Made by a program: the position numbers and the translations under genes. A DNA stretch of 64,000 nt from Euborellia annulipes (taxonomy: Eukaryota; Arthropoda; Insecta; Dermaptera; Anisolabididae). Of this stretch, positions 32,151-42,455 are shown in pieces. Below the pieces are notes generated by a model that was given only the letters and a program-made list of their open reading frames with translations, was not told the origin of the DNA and searched no databases. The stretch spans positions 53,595-117,594 of the forward strand of contig JAKCPI010010661.1 in the NCBI GenBank assembly GCA_023213315.1, in the 5' to 3' direction. How positions within the stretch are numbered: position 1 is the first letter of the stretch; each line of letters opens with the position of its first letter.

Positions 32151-32769
32151 GTAAACACTGAAGAAGAGGATGACAAGATGCCGAAACGTGGAGTCCTATA
32201 AAATGAAATAAATATAATCATCACTTGGATGAATGTAATGAAAGAGGGATGGAGTCGATAAGTTTATAAAATCACTATTCGGTAGGTTTTGGCAGCCATT
32301 AAACATTCCGTTTCTTATTTAATATACTCGGAGTGTTTGAAAGAAGCTCTAAAAATTAAATACAATTTATTTCTATTAGAAGAGATCAGGTTTGCTCTGA
32401 ATTGCATTGAGGACTTTGGTGCTCTGGTGTCCTTCCTTCTATTGTCCTTTGGCGCCAGAATCCCTTCAGGATGCATTTATTAAAAAAAAACTTTTTTACA
32501 TGTTTCTTCTATTCTATTGATGTCAGTCCATGAATTATCTGATAAAGGCAAAGTGAGAAAAAAAGAATTTTTTTAGAAAAAACAGCAACATAACAAAAAT
32601 GGTCAGAAAAGGTTGACCATTTTTACTTTTATCGTATACAACGTAGAGAAAGTATTGACCTCGTTATTTTCTCGACGTCTTAGACTACAAGGACTTCAAA
32701 AAAAAAAATCATTTTAGGAATCATGTCGATGTGTGTGGTCACGATTAAAAAAAAATTTTGAAATTGTAA

Positions 32770-33392
32770 TTTTACTTTCTCTTACCTCTATATATATGTA
32801 ATATATATAGAGAGAAAGGATTGGATTCATGTCAAAAATTCGATGTTTAGAGTTTGATGGATCTTCATGTTTTAAGGTCCCCTGAATCCAAAAAGAAAGT
32901 GGTTTTTGCGACATGGTTTGTTTGTGAGTCTGTGTGTGTGTCTGTGAACAAAATATCTCAGGAACTAAAAGAGCTACGAGGTTGAAATTTTATATTTAAG
33001 TTAGGCACCCTTCACAAGGGGTGAAAATAAGCTTTTGAACAAAATCGGCCAAAAATTACTAGTACTTTACAGATGTACTTTTTCAATTTTTTTCGATTTT
33101 CTCAAAATTCGCTGTAACGATTTTGTTTAAAATATCATATATCAAGTATTTTTTTGATGCTCTTTTAAAAGTAGGTCCTATATCAGTGAAATTTTTCGTG
33201 AAAATTGTTTGAAGTACACTTTACTGATGTGGAAGCATTCAGTAGGTTATGAATCGCCTGATCAAGTTTTAAACTAAGGTGCTATAGGAAACTAAATATA
33301 TCTCGACACAAAAAATCTGGTGTGAACAGCACGGTCAAGCACCAAAGGGTAAGAGAAATGTGTGCTGTGCGCCATCACACCAGATTTTTTTT
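32770..33392 (-). repeat. Element B, full-length copy
   Basis: Both hairpin ends are present: TACTTTCTCTTACC...TATAGAGAGAAAGG on the left and the AAAATCTGGTGTGAACAGC...CCATCACACCAGATTTTT hairpin on the right. Colinear with 13816-14485 in reverse. Confidence 0.75.
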
Positions 33393-33407
33393 GTTATTAT
33401 TTTAAAA

Positions 33408-33592
33408 ATAATTTAATAAAAATTAAAAGTAAACACTACGTTTAGTTTAAAATCCTTATCATCAATATTACAAAATTGAGTTTGTAAAAGGTGATGATGA
33501 TGTCTTAACATCGGAATGTACATAAACCAAATAAAACTCCTTTTTTTTAACTTAACGTAGTGTTTACTTTTAATTATTATTAAATTACCAGT
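33408..33592. repeat. Foldback unit, decayed box
   Basis: AAAATTAAAAGTAAACACTA and CGTT on the left are mirrored by AACGTAGTGTTTACTTTTAAT on the right. Between them is GTGATGATGATGTCTTAACA then TCGGAATGT, where a GATGT/ACATC stem precedes GGAA instead of GAAA. Confidence 0.6.
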
Positions 33593-33924
33593 AGTAAAGC
33601 CCGCCGCCTTCTGCTGGGGGCCAGTGGACCCCCTGGACCCCCTTGCTTGCCTTCAGCCAGCAAATGCATCAAATTTATTCTTGCTGACTGTTTGGAAATT
33701 TTCAAATTTCCCTCTCTGACTTAAATTTTAAATTTCCCACTCCACTTCCTGTAACTCTAGCCAATTCTGATCGGCACAGATGGAAGCTGGCCGCTAGCGC
33801 TTTACCAGTAGGCTATATATAGTAATTTTAATTTTAAAAATGTTTAAACTAGTGTCTACAGTGAATTCTTTAGATTATATCAATTATTTTATTTATTTAT
33901 TTATTTATTTATAACAAAAAAAAA

Positions 33925-33990
33925 AATCTGGCGTGACTGGCGCACAGCACACAACTTTCTATTACCTTCGGTTGTGTAAAGAAATGTGTA
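33925..33990 (+). repeat. Element B fragment (one hairpin end)
   Basis: AAATCTGGCGTGACTGGCGC, ACAGCACACAACTTTC and TTACCTTCGG only; it follows a TTTA microsatellite. Confidence 0.55.
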
Positions 33991-34430
33991 AAAAAAAAAA
34001 TATTTTTCTGGTGTCAAAAGAGCAATTAAATATTTGGCGTTTATATTTTATATTAGGTGGTGGGGGGAGGGAAGGGAAGTAGTAAGGATCATTTGATTGG
34101 TCAACAAAGCATCAAAGTCACTTCAATGAAATGAAAGGCATGCGATTCTGAGAAGATCCCTCATCTCTTCTTCCAGTTATATCCCAATATACGTCATTTT
34201 ACATATACGTATATTCAATTTTGGAATTTATTAAGAGAAGAAATTATATGAGCTCTTAGAGCTATATATAAAAGTTTATAACTCTCTCTCTCTCTCTCTA
34301 TTATAAATGCAAGAAATTTAATTTCCTAGCCAAGTATTAACTACTCTCCAAGATCAAGTGATCCAGTCTAGACGAGAATCTACTATTAAAATTTGGGTGG
34401 GAAGTGAACCTATCAGAGATTCCCTTTTAA

Positions 34431-35195
34431 TAAAAATCTGGTGTGACTAGACGCACAGCACACAACTTGATTTCTCCTATCTTTCCAAAAAGTAATTTAT
34501 GAATTTTAATCAAAAGCGAATTTTGAGAAAATCGAAAAAAGGCTGAAAAAGTACTAGTACTCTTTGGCCGATTTGATTCAAAAGCTTCGTGTCACGACCC
34601 AGGGGGTGCCTAACTTTAATATAAAATTTCAACCTCCTAGCTCTTTTCTTCGTTCTTGAGATATTTTGTTCTCACAGTCAGACAGTCAATCAGGTCTATT
34701 CTCTATGCAAAAACGTTAACTTTTAACATCTGTAAACAACTGTTAATTCATTTTGAAATTTCCTTGCCTCAAATTCATATTCTGTAAGCAAAAACTTCAA
34801 AGCCAAAGCGTTCACATTTAGTCAATGGTGTTAAAAATTAATGTCATGGCAAGGGAGTGCCTTTAATATTTTAACGCCGTATTTAATGCATAGAAATGGC
34901 GTCTTTAACCTAAAAAGTAAGGTAATGATTTTGACAGCTTTGAAATAAAAGCAACATTTTAAAACTTGGCTTAGAGAATAGCAGTTTTTAACGCTGATTA
35001 GTTTCTTTTTAACACCCATTTGTTGATGTTAAGTTTTAACGTCTGTTTTTAGGGAATGAATGCTTGTTTTCTGGTACAACTTTTTTTGATTCAGGAGATC
35101 CATCAAAATTTCGACATCGAATTTTTGACATGAATGCAATATTTTTTTCTCTATACACTGACATAAATAGGTAAGAGAAAGTAAAAAGAGAAATC
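34431..35195 (+). repeat. Element B, split by a TIR insertion
   Basis: Left part (34431-34692): hairpin end partly deleted, AAGTACTAGTACTCTTTGG, GGGGGTGCCTAACTTTAATA, CAACCTCCTAGCTC. Right part (35085-35195): CGACATCGAATTTTTGACAT and the hairpin end TAGGTAAGAGAAAGTA. Between them lies an unrelated inverted-repeat element. Confidence 0.65.
34697..35059. repeat. TIR element inside a B copy
   Basis: About 363 bp. Left AAAAACGTTAACTTTTAACATC-like end and right GATGTTAAGTTTTAACG then TCTGTTTTTAGGGAA form imperfect inverted ends. The interior repeats TTAACGC/TTTAACG words. Superfamily not recognised; no target duplication resolved. Confidence 0.45.
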
Positions 35196-35555
35196 CGGTA
35201 TTTTGATTCATCTTTAAAGATTGCTTCTCAAAAGTAAAGAAGAAAAGAGAACGCGGCCCAGGGCGCAGCTGCTTAAACAGCTGTTCTGCGTGGAATAAAG
35301 TCTGGCATTTGACTCCATATGAAGTCTACGTTACTCTTCGAAATTTCTGTTTTTGCCTTTAATAACTTTTGTTATGACAATTCGATTTAGTCTTATAGAA
35401 AGAAACTCTATTTGATTTTATTTTGTAAAGAAATAATTAAAAAATCTTTTGAGTTAATAGTGTCGGCCTTTGTAGTTGAAATTGGGTAGAGGCAGATTAA
35501 AAAAAAAAAAAAAAAAATTCAGTCTATGAGACTGACGTCCAATTTTATATACTGG

Positions 35556-35698
35556 TATATTGGGGTCCAGGCATTCTTATTTAAGCCATTTGGTATCCAT
35601 ATGGCTTAAATAAAATCATCGGACTGCCTGGGATCCGAACCCTCGATACTTGGTATTCAAGGCAGGCGCGCTACCAACTACGCCAAACCCGAGGGCCC
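35556..35698 (-). repeat. SINE-1, 3' truncated
   Basis: Head, B box GGTTCGGATCCC and hairpin with GGGTCC are present on the minus strand; the 3' domain and tail are absent. Confidence 0.75.
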
Positions 35699-35737
35699 GA
35701 CATCAAATATGATTAGGTCTATTCCCTAAATAGAACT

Positions 35738-36427
35738 ATAATACTGTATATAGAGAGAAAGTATTAGATTCATGACCCTGAATCCAAAAAAGTGGTTTTC
35801 GGCCAAAAAGTATTTTTTCAGTTTTTTTTTTATTTTCTCAAAATTCGCTCTAACGATTTTGATTAAATTAAATTGTTTGCTGGGTATGTGAGATTGGAAT
35901 CGGGAGGAATAAAACCAGAGTTGTTGAACACCTTTACACTTTTATTCTAAGCAGACGTTTCGGTAACCATAACGTTTGCCATCTTCAGCGCTCCAGGCTG
36001 ATGCTTCCTATATTTTACAATATTACCATATATGACAGGGGCACCTTAAAAATCTTTCATTGGCACTGAAGATGGCAACCGAAACTTCTGCTTAGAATAA
36101 AAGTGTAAAGGTGTTCGAAAACGCGGGTTTTATTCCTCCCGACTCCGATTTTGATTAAAATTCATTAATGAACTATTTTTTAGATGCGCTTTAAATGTAT
36201 ATTCTCATTTTGCCCTGAAAAATTTTTGAAGTACCCTTCCCTCTTGTACTTCATAGGAAGATAGGATAAACGGCTGTCATGGTAACAAAACATAAATGTT
36301 TATAAATTTTACATCTTGAATTCTAATATATCGGCGGAAACTTAATTTCGACTCAAAAAAATCTGGTGTGACAAGCACAGAACACAACTTTGGTGCTGTG
36401 CGACCAGTCACACCAGATTTTTCTTTT
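35738..36427 (-). repeat. Element B, split by a foldback insertion
   Basis: TATATAGAGAGAAAGTATTAG start, ATTCGCTCTAACGATTTTG before the insertion; CGATTTTGATTAAAATTC, TCATTTTGCCCTGAAAA and the AAATCTGGTGTGACAAGC...CAGTCACACCAGATTTTT hairpin after it. The central GTCTG block is deleted. Confidence 0.7.
35868..36145. mobile_element. Foldback (Penelope-like) unit with 14-bp target duplication
   Basis: 278 bp. CGATTTTGATTAAA stands on both sides (35854-35867 and 36146-36159), and uninterrupted B copies carry it once. The arms (GGAATCGGGAGGAATAAAAC, CCTTTACACTTTTATTCTAA, GCAGACGTTTCGGT) are inverted, each ending in GCCATCTTCAG at the spacer. A long duplication favours target-primed reverse transcription over cut-and-paste. 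Confidence 0.75.
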
Positions 36428-36451
36428 TAAAAAACTTTATCTCAACTTTTT

Positions 36452-36668
36452 GGGCCGGGAGGCCTGACAACGGAGAAGAGCAACAGTCACCACAATCGTT
36501 GCAGTTAAGCAATGCCAAGCGCGGCGAAAACTCGGGATTGGTCACCCCGAGCACTCAGCATGTGGAACCTCCCCAGTAGTCATCGATACTTTGTAATTTT
36601 AAAATATATATAATAAAGTCATACCCCTAAATGGCCTTAGTAGCCGAAAAGGGTTAAAAAATAAAAAC
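36452..36668 (+). repeat. 5S-rRNA-derived SINE, longest copy
   Basis: GGCCTGACAACGGAG, GTTAAGCAATGCCAAGCGC, GGCGAAAACTCGGGATTGG and TCACC follow the order of 5S rRNA (AAGCAAC..., GGGCGCGG, TTGGATGGGTGACC). Then CCGAGCACTCAGCATGTGG, AACCTCCCC, AATAAAGTCATACCCCTAAA, TGGCCTTAGTAGCCGAAAAG and an A-rich end. The last block is shared with SINE-1 and SINE-2. Confidence 0.7.
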
Positions 36669-36789
36669 TTTTTGACATGAATTTTCTTTTTTCAAATAGA
36701 AACCGCTAAACTGGACTTGTAGATTTTATTTGATTATATTATTATTATTAACTACGTCATTGTGATAAATAAAAAAAAAAAAAGCTCTG

Positions 36790-37250
36790 ATAAGACGATT
36801 TGTCGATGGATTATTGGCGCCAGTGGGATGAATAGCGTAAAGTAAACACCCCCCTTAACCGATTGCACCCTGGCATACTGGTTGCATGAACCACTCACTC
36901 AACCCAACCAGCCAACCAACTCAACGCAACACCCGAAGCTGTTGTTGCGTTGAATTTGTTTCAAGTGATTGCGTAATCGGGCGCCCCTTGGCCCGTATCA
37001 ATGCGTGAGCAGAGATGCGATTAGAGAGAGGCTGCTGCTCAGCAATCGATCCCTGCCATCCCATCGACTAATTGCATCACAATTACAACGAGTTGCATAA
37101 GCAGATAGAGAGACATGCATCTCCAAAGAGAGAGAGAGGAAATCATTGGTCCAGGGATGATTTCCGCCCCATTTCAGATCAAACTTAATCATTCGCCATT
37201 GCAAATGCAATTGCATCAACTTTTGAGAATTTAAGATCACTCTTACTACT
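36790..37250. promoter_or_regulatory. Repeat-free block with homeodomain/POU-like words
   Basis: No repeat family is detected over about 450 bp. It contains GATGGATTA, CGACTAATTGCATCACAATT, GCAAATGCAATTGCATC and balanced composition. This is what a conserved enhancer would look like, but only comparison with other species could show it. Confidence 0.25.
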
Positions 37251-37377
37251 TATTTATTTAGAAACCCCCCTGGACCCCTACGGGGACCCTCCTCTTTTCT
37301 TAATCAAGTATCGCAATTTTTCAGTCAACTCGTTTCAAACAATTAATAAGCAAATAAAAATACATATCTGGCTTATT

Positions 37378-37647
37378 CAGTGGCGCAACCAGGATTTGCT
37401 CCTGGGGGGGGGGGGGTTGACTAGCCGCGCCGCCCCCCATTGGCGGACGGAGCGCCTAGACGGGGTCAGCCCCCCCCCTACCCCCTCCAACTTGCTCGGG
37501 CCCGCCGGCATCGGACCTTCGCCTTTTTTTCTTTATTTGCCCTTTTAGCCTTTTTTTTCTTTTCTATTATTTTCTATTTTGAATTTTTTTTCTCTCCTGG
37601 GGGGGGGGGGGGTTATAACCCTACACCCCCCCCTGGTTGCGCCAGTG
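37378..37647. mobile_element. hAT MITE with perfect 8-bp target duplication
   Basis: 270 bp. Ends CAGTGGCGCAACCAGG and CCTGGTTGCGCCAGTG are inverted with one mismatch pair. GGCTTATT is repeated exactly at 37370-37377 and 37648-37655; an 8-bp duplication is diagnostic of hAT. The interior has long C and G tracts and a GC-rich segment related to 4.49-4.57 kb. Confidence 0.9.
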
Positions 37648-37682
37648 GGCTTATTAAAAAAGAATACTTTCTTATCTAAAAA

Positions 37683-37985
37683 CAATCATCTATATATATA
37701 TATAATGGCGGAGTGTCCGTCTGTCTGTCTGTCTGTCTTGATCCAATCCGAGTCCCGCCCCCTTTAATTAGCTTTAATTTTTGATAAGGGAAGACAAAAC
37801 TCAATGCAAATTCATTTTCTGGAATTTTTCGTGCTTCCCCTTTTGAGAATTTGAGGACCCGAATATTTTTCCTGCTCTCTCTATAACGTCCTCTATAAGA
37901 GTGTCAAATTTCGTTTAAAAATTCCAACGGGAAGTGGGGCAAACAGCGTGACAGACATACGGACACTCCGCTAATATATTTTATT
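37683..37985 (+). repeat. Element D, most complete copy
   Basis: Bounded by TATATATATAATGGCGGAG and CTCCGCTAATATATT. Ends GGCGGAGTGTCCGTCTGTC and GACATACGGACACTCCGC are inverted. Internal blocks: GATCCAATCCGAGTCCCGC, GACAAAACTCAATGC, GAGAATTTGAGGACCCG, ATAACGTCCTCTATAAGAG. About 300 bp, non-coding. Confidence 0.75.
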
Positions 37986-37999
37986 TTTTTTTTGGGGGG

Positions 38000-38760
38000 G
38001 GGGGGGGGGGCCGAACAAACGGCAGGAAAAAAAAAAAAAAAAAAAAAGGATTATATATAAACATAGAAGATTCTATTATTGAGACTAAATAATTAAGCAG
38101 TGGATGACTTTCGTGCATATTATCGAAAATTTCATAGCTATTTCTTGATTTCAAATAAATTTATTATGATAAATGAGATTATTTTATGCCCAGGGAACGA
38201 CATGAATGAATGGCAATTACGAGCTCCCCGAGCTGTGTCTGGCAGCTATTCTGTTCTTTGTAAAGTTTATACAAAACGGACGTTTTGAAAAACCTGTTTT
38301 CGATTTTGAACTTTTCTATAAAACCCGTATAGAAATTTTTTTTTCGGATAATAAAGACATATTTCAAATAGTTAATTCAACTTTGAATAAAAATCGGAAT
38401 CATTCTACCCGAAACGGCACGAAATTCTTTAAGAATTGTTTCAAACATTCAAGTCTTTAAAATTTTAATTCATTTAATTGCGCAGATCCGCCACTGTATA
38501 TCACATTTACCATAGATTACACTAGTTTTCAAATGTTTTTATTATTTTTTTGAAAACTGAATTTTTGAAAGATTTTTTTCTTCTTTGATTAACTTATCTA
38601 AAAAAACTAATCTATTTTCAAAAAAAACGGAAAAGAATAAAAACTTTTAAAAAGGGTGTAATTTATCGTACAGTAGACCTATTTGACAAAAAATAATTTA
38701 ATAATTTATTGTAAATCAGGCAGGAAAACAGAAGAATAGTTTTATTTTTAAAATACTATA
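38000..38760. other. AT-rich stretch; unsupported open frames
   Basis: An 18-G run (about 37993-38011) and an A run precede it. Two overlapping forward frames (38100-38288, 38206-38460) have no recognisable domain, no splice support and the base composition of their surroundings, so I do not call them. Confidence 0.3.
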
Positions 38761-38769
38761 TTTTTTTTG

Positions 38770-38966
38770 GTTGGTGGAAGGGGGATGGTTAGAGGAAAGG
38801 CAATCGCCCAAATCCTCCCTTTTTACTTGAACCCGAGCAATCAGGGTGTGGAACTCCCCCCAGTCGGTACAATGTATATTAAAATCTTTCTATAATAAAG
38901 AAATATCCCCTAAATGGCCTGGCTTCTGTAGCCGAAAAGGATTTTTGTCAAAAAAAAAAAAAAAAA
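38770..38966 (+). repeat. 5S-rRNA-derived SINE, copy 3
   Basis: The 5S-like part is heavily decayed, but ACCCGAGCAATCAGGGTGTG, GAACTCCCCCCAGTCG, TCTATAATAAAG, CCCCTAAATGGCCTGG, GTAGCCGAAAAGG and a 16-A end match 36.5 kb. Confidence 0.65.
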
Positions 38967-39095
38967 TTCTAATATATCGTATGAAACTAAATATACACAA
39001 AAAAATCTGGTGTGCAAGCACAGAACACAACTTTCGATTGCCGAAGGTTAAGAGAAAGTTGTGTGTTGGGTGCGACCAGTCACACCAGATTTTTT
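38967..39095 (-). repeat. Element B fragment (one hairpin end)
   Basis: TCTAATATATCGTATGAAAC, then the large hairpin AAATCTGGTGTGCAAGCACA...GTCACACCAGATTTTTT with GGTTAAGAGAAAGTTG in the loop. It abuts the poly(A) of the 5S SINE. Confidence 0.65.
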
Positions 39096-39179
39096 CTTTC
39101 AACATTTTGATTAAAAAATAACAAAATTCAAAATAAAATAAATTTCTTTCTTCACTCTTTTTCACTTTGGGAAAAGTTA

Positions 39180-39222
39180 CGAGAAAGGCGAGGGGCCGAG
39201 GGAGGCGGGCAGCGTAGCTAGT
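39180..39222 (+). repeat. Possible Helitron-like 3' end
   Basis: AAGGCGAGGGGCCGAGGG, GGCGGGCAGCGTAGCTAGTA is the complement-type partner of the sequence at 4.49-4.57 kb and ends CTAGT after a GC-rich stretch. Weak call for the same reason. Confidence 0.3.
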
Positions 39223-39329
39223 ATTTCAAAAAACGCTAGAACGTTCATTTATAATTTTTTTTTTCTAATTAAATTCATTGCAAATGAATAAATCATAAAA
39301 AAATAATGCTTGAAATTATTTTCATTATT

Positions 39330-39855
39330 AAGGTGGTTGATTGGTAGGGGATGGAAATATTTAAGTAATAACAAGGAATGTTTTGAATTTATTTAATAAT
39401 ATTTTATTTTCGTCTTTAAGTAAAGTTAGATTAAAATAAAAAGTTATTTTTCTATCTTTTATAAAAAGGGAATCTCTATTTGGATCTTTTTCTAAAGAGA
39501 GCGCAAACAAGCATCGACTTCTCTCTTTCTCTCTTCTCTCAGTTGAGTGCAAAACGTCTATCCTCTCGTGTATTTATCTTTAAGTGAATAATTATTTAGT
39601 GCAACTCACCCCAAACACCTCACCCCCTATAGAAGCGTCTTATTCAAGGTAACTAACATGTTTTTTTTTTTTTATTAAAGAAAAATGATTAAAAAAAAAA
39701 TTATGATTTAATTTTTTTTATCTTTTCGAATATTAAATTGATTCTTAGGGGCAGGGGAGGGGGTGAGGGAGAAGAGCATGTATTTTTTCTTATTACTTAT
39801 GCCCACCGGGGTGGATTAAGGGTGAAATTAATTTCTAATTTTTTGTAATGTGCTT
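39330..39855 (+). repeat. Repeat R, copy 3 (diverged)
   Basis: AGTTAGATTAAAATAAAAAG, ATAAAAAGGGAATC, CTCTTCTCTCAGTTGAG, CTTTAAGTGAATAATTATTT, AGCGTCTTATTCAAGGTAAC and CACCGGGGTGGATTAAGGG match 840-1500 in order. It lacks the SINE present in copy 2 and keeps the initiator-like and donor-like (GT at 39649) words. Confidence 0.55.
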
Positions 39856-40021
39856 CTTACATAAATAGTGGTTGACCAGAACTTTCAATTAATTTTTTTG
39901 GCCTCAATTACGGTGTTTGAACTTTAAAATTTCTGTCATTTGAATTAACACAAAGATTAGAGTCAATATTTCGATGTCATTTATTCTTTTAACGCTATTT
40001 GTCCATTAAATTCGAAACTTT

Positions 40022-40085
40022 TAGACTTTAAATCAATCTCTGGTGCTGTGTTCGTTTCCCGTGCCAAGCGAAAAAATGTATCAAT
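40022..40085 (+). repeat. SINE-2 fragment
   Basis: TCTGGTGCTGTGTTCGTTTC, CCGTGCCAAGCGAAAAAATG and CAATTATTTGAAAG: B-box region and start of the hairpin, then directly a SINE-1. Confidence 0.45.
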
Positions 40086-40097
40086 TATTTGAAAGCC

Positions 40098-40325
40098 CTC
40101 GGGCCGTGGTGTAGTTGATAGCGAGCTGACAAAAAGGTCGCGGGTTCGCATCCCAGGCAATCCGATGATTTTATTTAAGCTATTTGGATTCCAAATAACT
40201 TAAATAAATATGTCTGGACCCCTAGGATATATATTATTAAATCCAAGTATCTTTTAAAGTCCGAGAAGACTGTGTGTGTGTGAGTGTAAATGGGAAAAAG
40301 TGGGAGTGTTTAAAAAAAAAAAATA
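40098..40325 (+). repeat. SINE-1, near full length
   Basis: CTCGGGCCGTGGTGTAGTTG, a shortened anticodon-region, B box GGTTCGCATCCC, hairpin TTTAAGCTATTTGG / CCAAATAACTTAAA (apex TTGGATTCCAA), GGACCCC, 3' domain worn (AAAGTCCGAGAAGAC), GT-rich tail, poly(A). Confidence 0.85.
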
Positions 40326-40339
40326 TTTGAAATAAATTA

Positions 40340-40570
40340 GATGGGGGCTAATTCGCCTCAGATCTCATGAAAAAGATCTTAAAAACAATTTAATTATTAA
40401 TTGGCTTTAATTTTTCATAAGGCAAGACAAAACTCAATGCTTTCTATTGGGCCAATTCTGAATTTTGTGGAATTTTTTGCGCACCCCCTTTTGGGAATTT
40501 GAGGACCCAAATATTTAGCCGGGACTCGTCATAACGTTTCTATATAACTGCAAAATTTTCAAACAAAGAG
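40340..40570 (+). repeat. Element D, 3' part
   Basis: GGCTTTAATTTTTCATAAGG, CAAGACAAAACTCAATGC, GGGAATTTGAGGACCC and CATAACGTTTCTATATAAC match the right half of 37.68 kb. The end is cut by the next insertion. Confidence 0.65.
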
Positions 40571-40596
40571 GGAGGGAGGGAGGAAAAAGGGGGGTC

Positions 40597-41050
40597 GCCA
40601 ACTCGACCACTTTTGAACCTTGATAATTTCTACAAATGCTCTGAAAATTTCAGAGAATTTGTAGAAAATATCAAAGTTTTTTTATAGAAAACAAAAAAAA
40701 AAAAGTGTCATTCATCCCGGAATTTTTGTTTTTATTTCCGAAAATTTCAAAAAAAAAAAAAAAAAAACGTTCAAGATGACTATGTAAAATTTTGTCATAT
40801 TTATTTCTGAAAAGTACATTTAAAGACAAAAATTTCAAAAAAAAAAAAAAAACGTCCCGATAAGTTAATTTTTGACAGTTTTACGGTTATTTAAAAAAAA
40901 AATCGATGTTTTTTGAAAATGCTATAACTTTTTTTTGGCTGGGTCGTAAAATCTGAAAAAATTCTCAGACACGTTTTCAATAGGGTACAAAAAGATGACA
41001 AAATTTCAGCCAAATCAAAAATGGTCGGGTTCAAAAGTGGTCGAGTTGGC
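40597..41050. mobile_element. Unclassified TIR element (family K)
   Basis: 454 bp, with perfect 23-bp inverted ends beginning GCCAACTCGACCACTTTTG and ending CAAAAGTGGTCGAGTTGGC. The interior is AT-rich with four long A tracts and no open frame. It interrupts a D copy. No other copy in the window and no resolved target duplication, so superfamily is unknown. Confidence 0.7.
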
Positions 41051-41654
41051 GTGGAATGCCTCATATATAGCTCTGGGTCTCGCCTCTACTGCTAGGGTTT
41101 TAAAAGAGTGTATTCTTAAAAGATTATCTTTGACAATAATTAAGTTAGTTTAATGAACTTGTTAATTAGTGAGAGTTTCATTGCCATGCCTACAATATAT
41201 GGAATTATGTTTTAAAGCCTAAAAAAAGTACAGTCTGAGCCAAAATTAAAGTTCATTTATGCGTTTTTCCTATTATTTCATATATTAAAAAAAAAAAAAA
41301 AATTTGTCGTTTAAACTTCAAAAATTTCTATTTGAAGTTAAGAGATTTTTCAAATTATTGTCAAATCATTGATTTGTTAAGTATGAATTTTCAAAAAATA
41401 TTTCATTTGATTTTTTGAGTCCTGTACTTTTAAGACTCTAGCATAGAGGTGTAGGTCGCTTCTTTATCATAGAGATATAGAACTCGCCTCTTTTGCACAA
41501 TGGTATAGGATCCGCTTCTTGTATTAGAGGTCAGAAGTTCACTTTTCCAATTAATTTAAAAAAATAGGGACGGATTAAATAATTTAGGCTTTCACTATTA
41601 TTATTATTAGTAATAAAAGACATTTCCCTCAGTCTGCGTTTGCTTTATAAATAT

Positions 41655-41690
41655 ATCACTTGATGAAGGTTGCAGATGGACGAAACGTTA
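41655..41690 (+). other. Decayed GAAACGT box
   Basis: TTGATGAAGG, TTGCAGATGGA, CGAAACGTTATT: order is right, stem poor. Solitary. Confidence 0.35.
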
Positions 41691-41963
41691 TTTTTATTAT
41701 TAATTACAAATCTCAACTGATGCTAAAATGTCTTTTATTAAAATAGATTTTATAAAAAAAAAAATAAATAAATATTAGAGGTTCGCCCGAAGACTGGTTA
41801 CGCAGCTAGTGGTTAAAAATTTCAATAAATGTATTCCAATGTCCAAGATAAAATTTATCTCTTATTTTTATTATTTTCATTTAAAATAAGAAGGTTCAAA
41901 CTATTGATAATTATTCTTTGATCACCAATGCCCTTTCTATATTCTGTTCTCTTTGATTTTCAG

Positions 41964-42047
41964 TTGGCTCTTGACTTGGTGCGTGTGACATTTCGTGTGG
42001 AGTTAGTGCCTCGGGAAAAACATCTTCAAAATCCAATTTGGAAAATG
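41964..42047 (+). other. Exon-like unit, duplicated copy 1 (84 nt)
   Basis: Preceded by TTCTCTTTGATTTTCAG and followed by GTGAGTTATT, both strong splice signals. It is 84 nt with one fully open frame (28 codons), but the homologous second copy has stops in that frame, so coding is not supported. The downstream copy shares GCGTGTG, CATCTTC.AAATC and ATTTG blocks and both splice sites. Confidence 0.45.
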
Positions 42048-42380
42048 GTGAGTTATTAATTTGTTTATTTACATGTTGCTTTATTAAATTTTAAATAGAT
42101 TTAATTTAAAATTTCAATATTAATATTCGAATAGGTATCATATTATAAAAGCAATGTGAACAAAATTTATTTTTTTATTATAAACAAATTAATTTCAAAT
42201 TATTATTATTATTATTTTTTTTAATTATAAGTTATTATCATAACTTTTTTGTCAGTTTGTTTTTATTTATTAATTTATTTAATTATCTTTTGACTTCAAT
42301 AATATGGTTATTAAAAAAATATTCAAACAATGTGTTGATATTTATTCTTTGCTCACTTGTTCTATTCTTTGTGTTTTCAG

Positions 42381-42455
42381 TTGGTGTTCGGATGCTGCTG
42401 CGTGTGTCCTTTAGTTTCCTGAGGAAATCATCTTCGAAATCGCATTTGTGAATTG
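42381..42455 (+). other. Exon-like unit, duplicated copy 2 (75 nt)
   Basis: Preceded by TCTTTGTGTTTTCAG and followed by GTGAGTTTTG. Similar to 41964-42047 with a short internal deletion; upstream intron words (TATTCTTTG, TTCTATTCT) also match. The pair is a ~415-bp tandem duplication of an intron-exon unit. Confidence 0.45.

Noticed and set aside
36470..36570. Possible 5S rRNA gene
   Set aside because: Only parts of 5S resemble; strong divergence and a SINE tail follow, and two other decayed copies exist.
38100..38460. Two overlapping forward frames
   Set aside because: No domain or signal; codon content equals surrounding AT-rich DNA. Overlap of two frames argues for chance.
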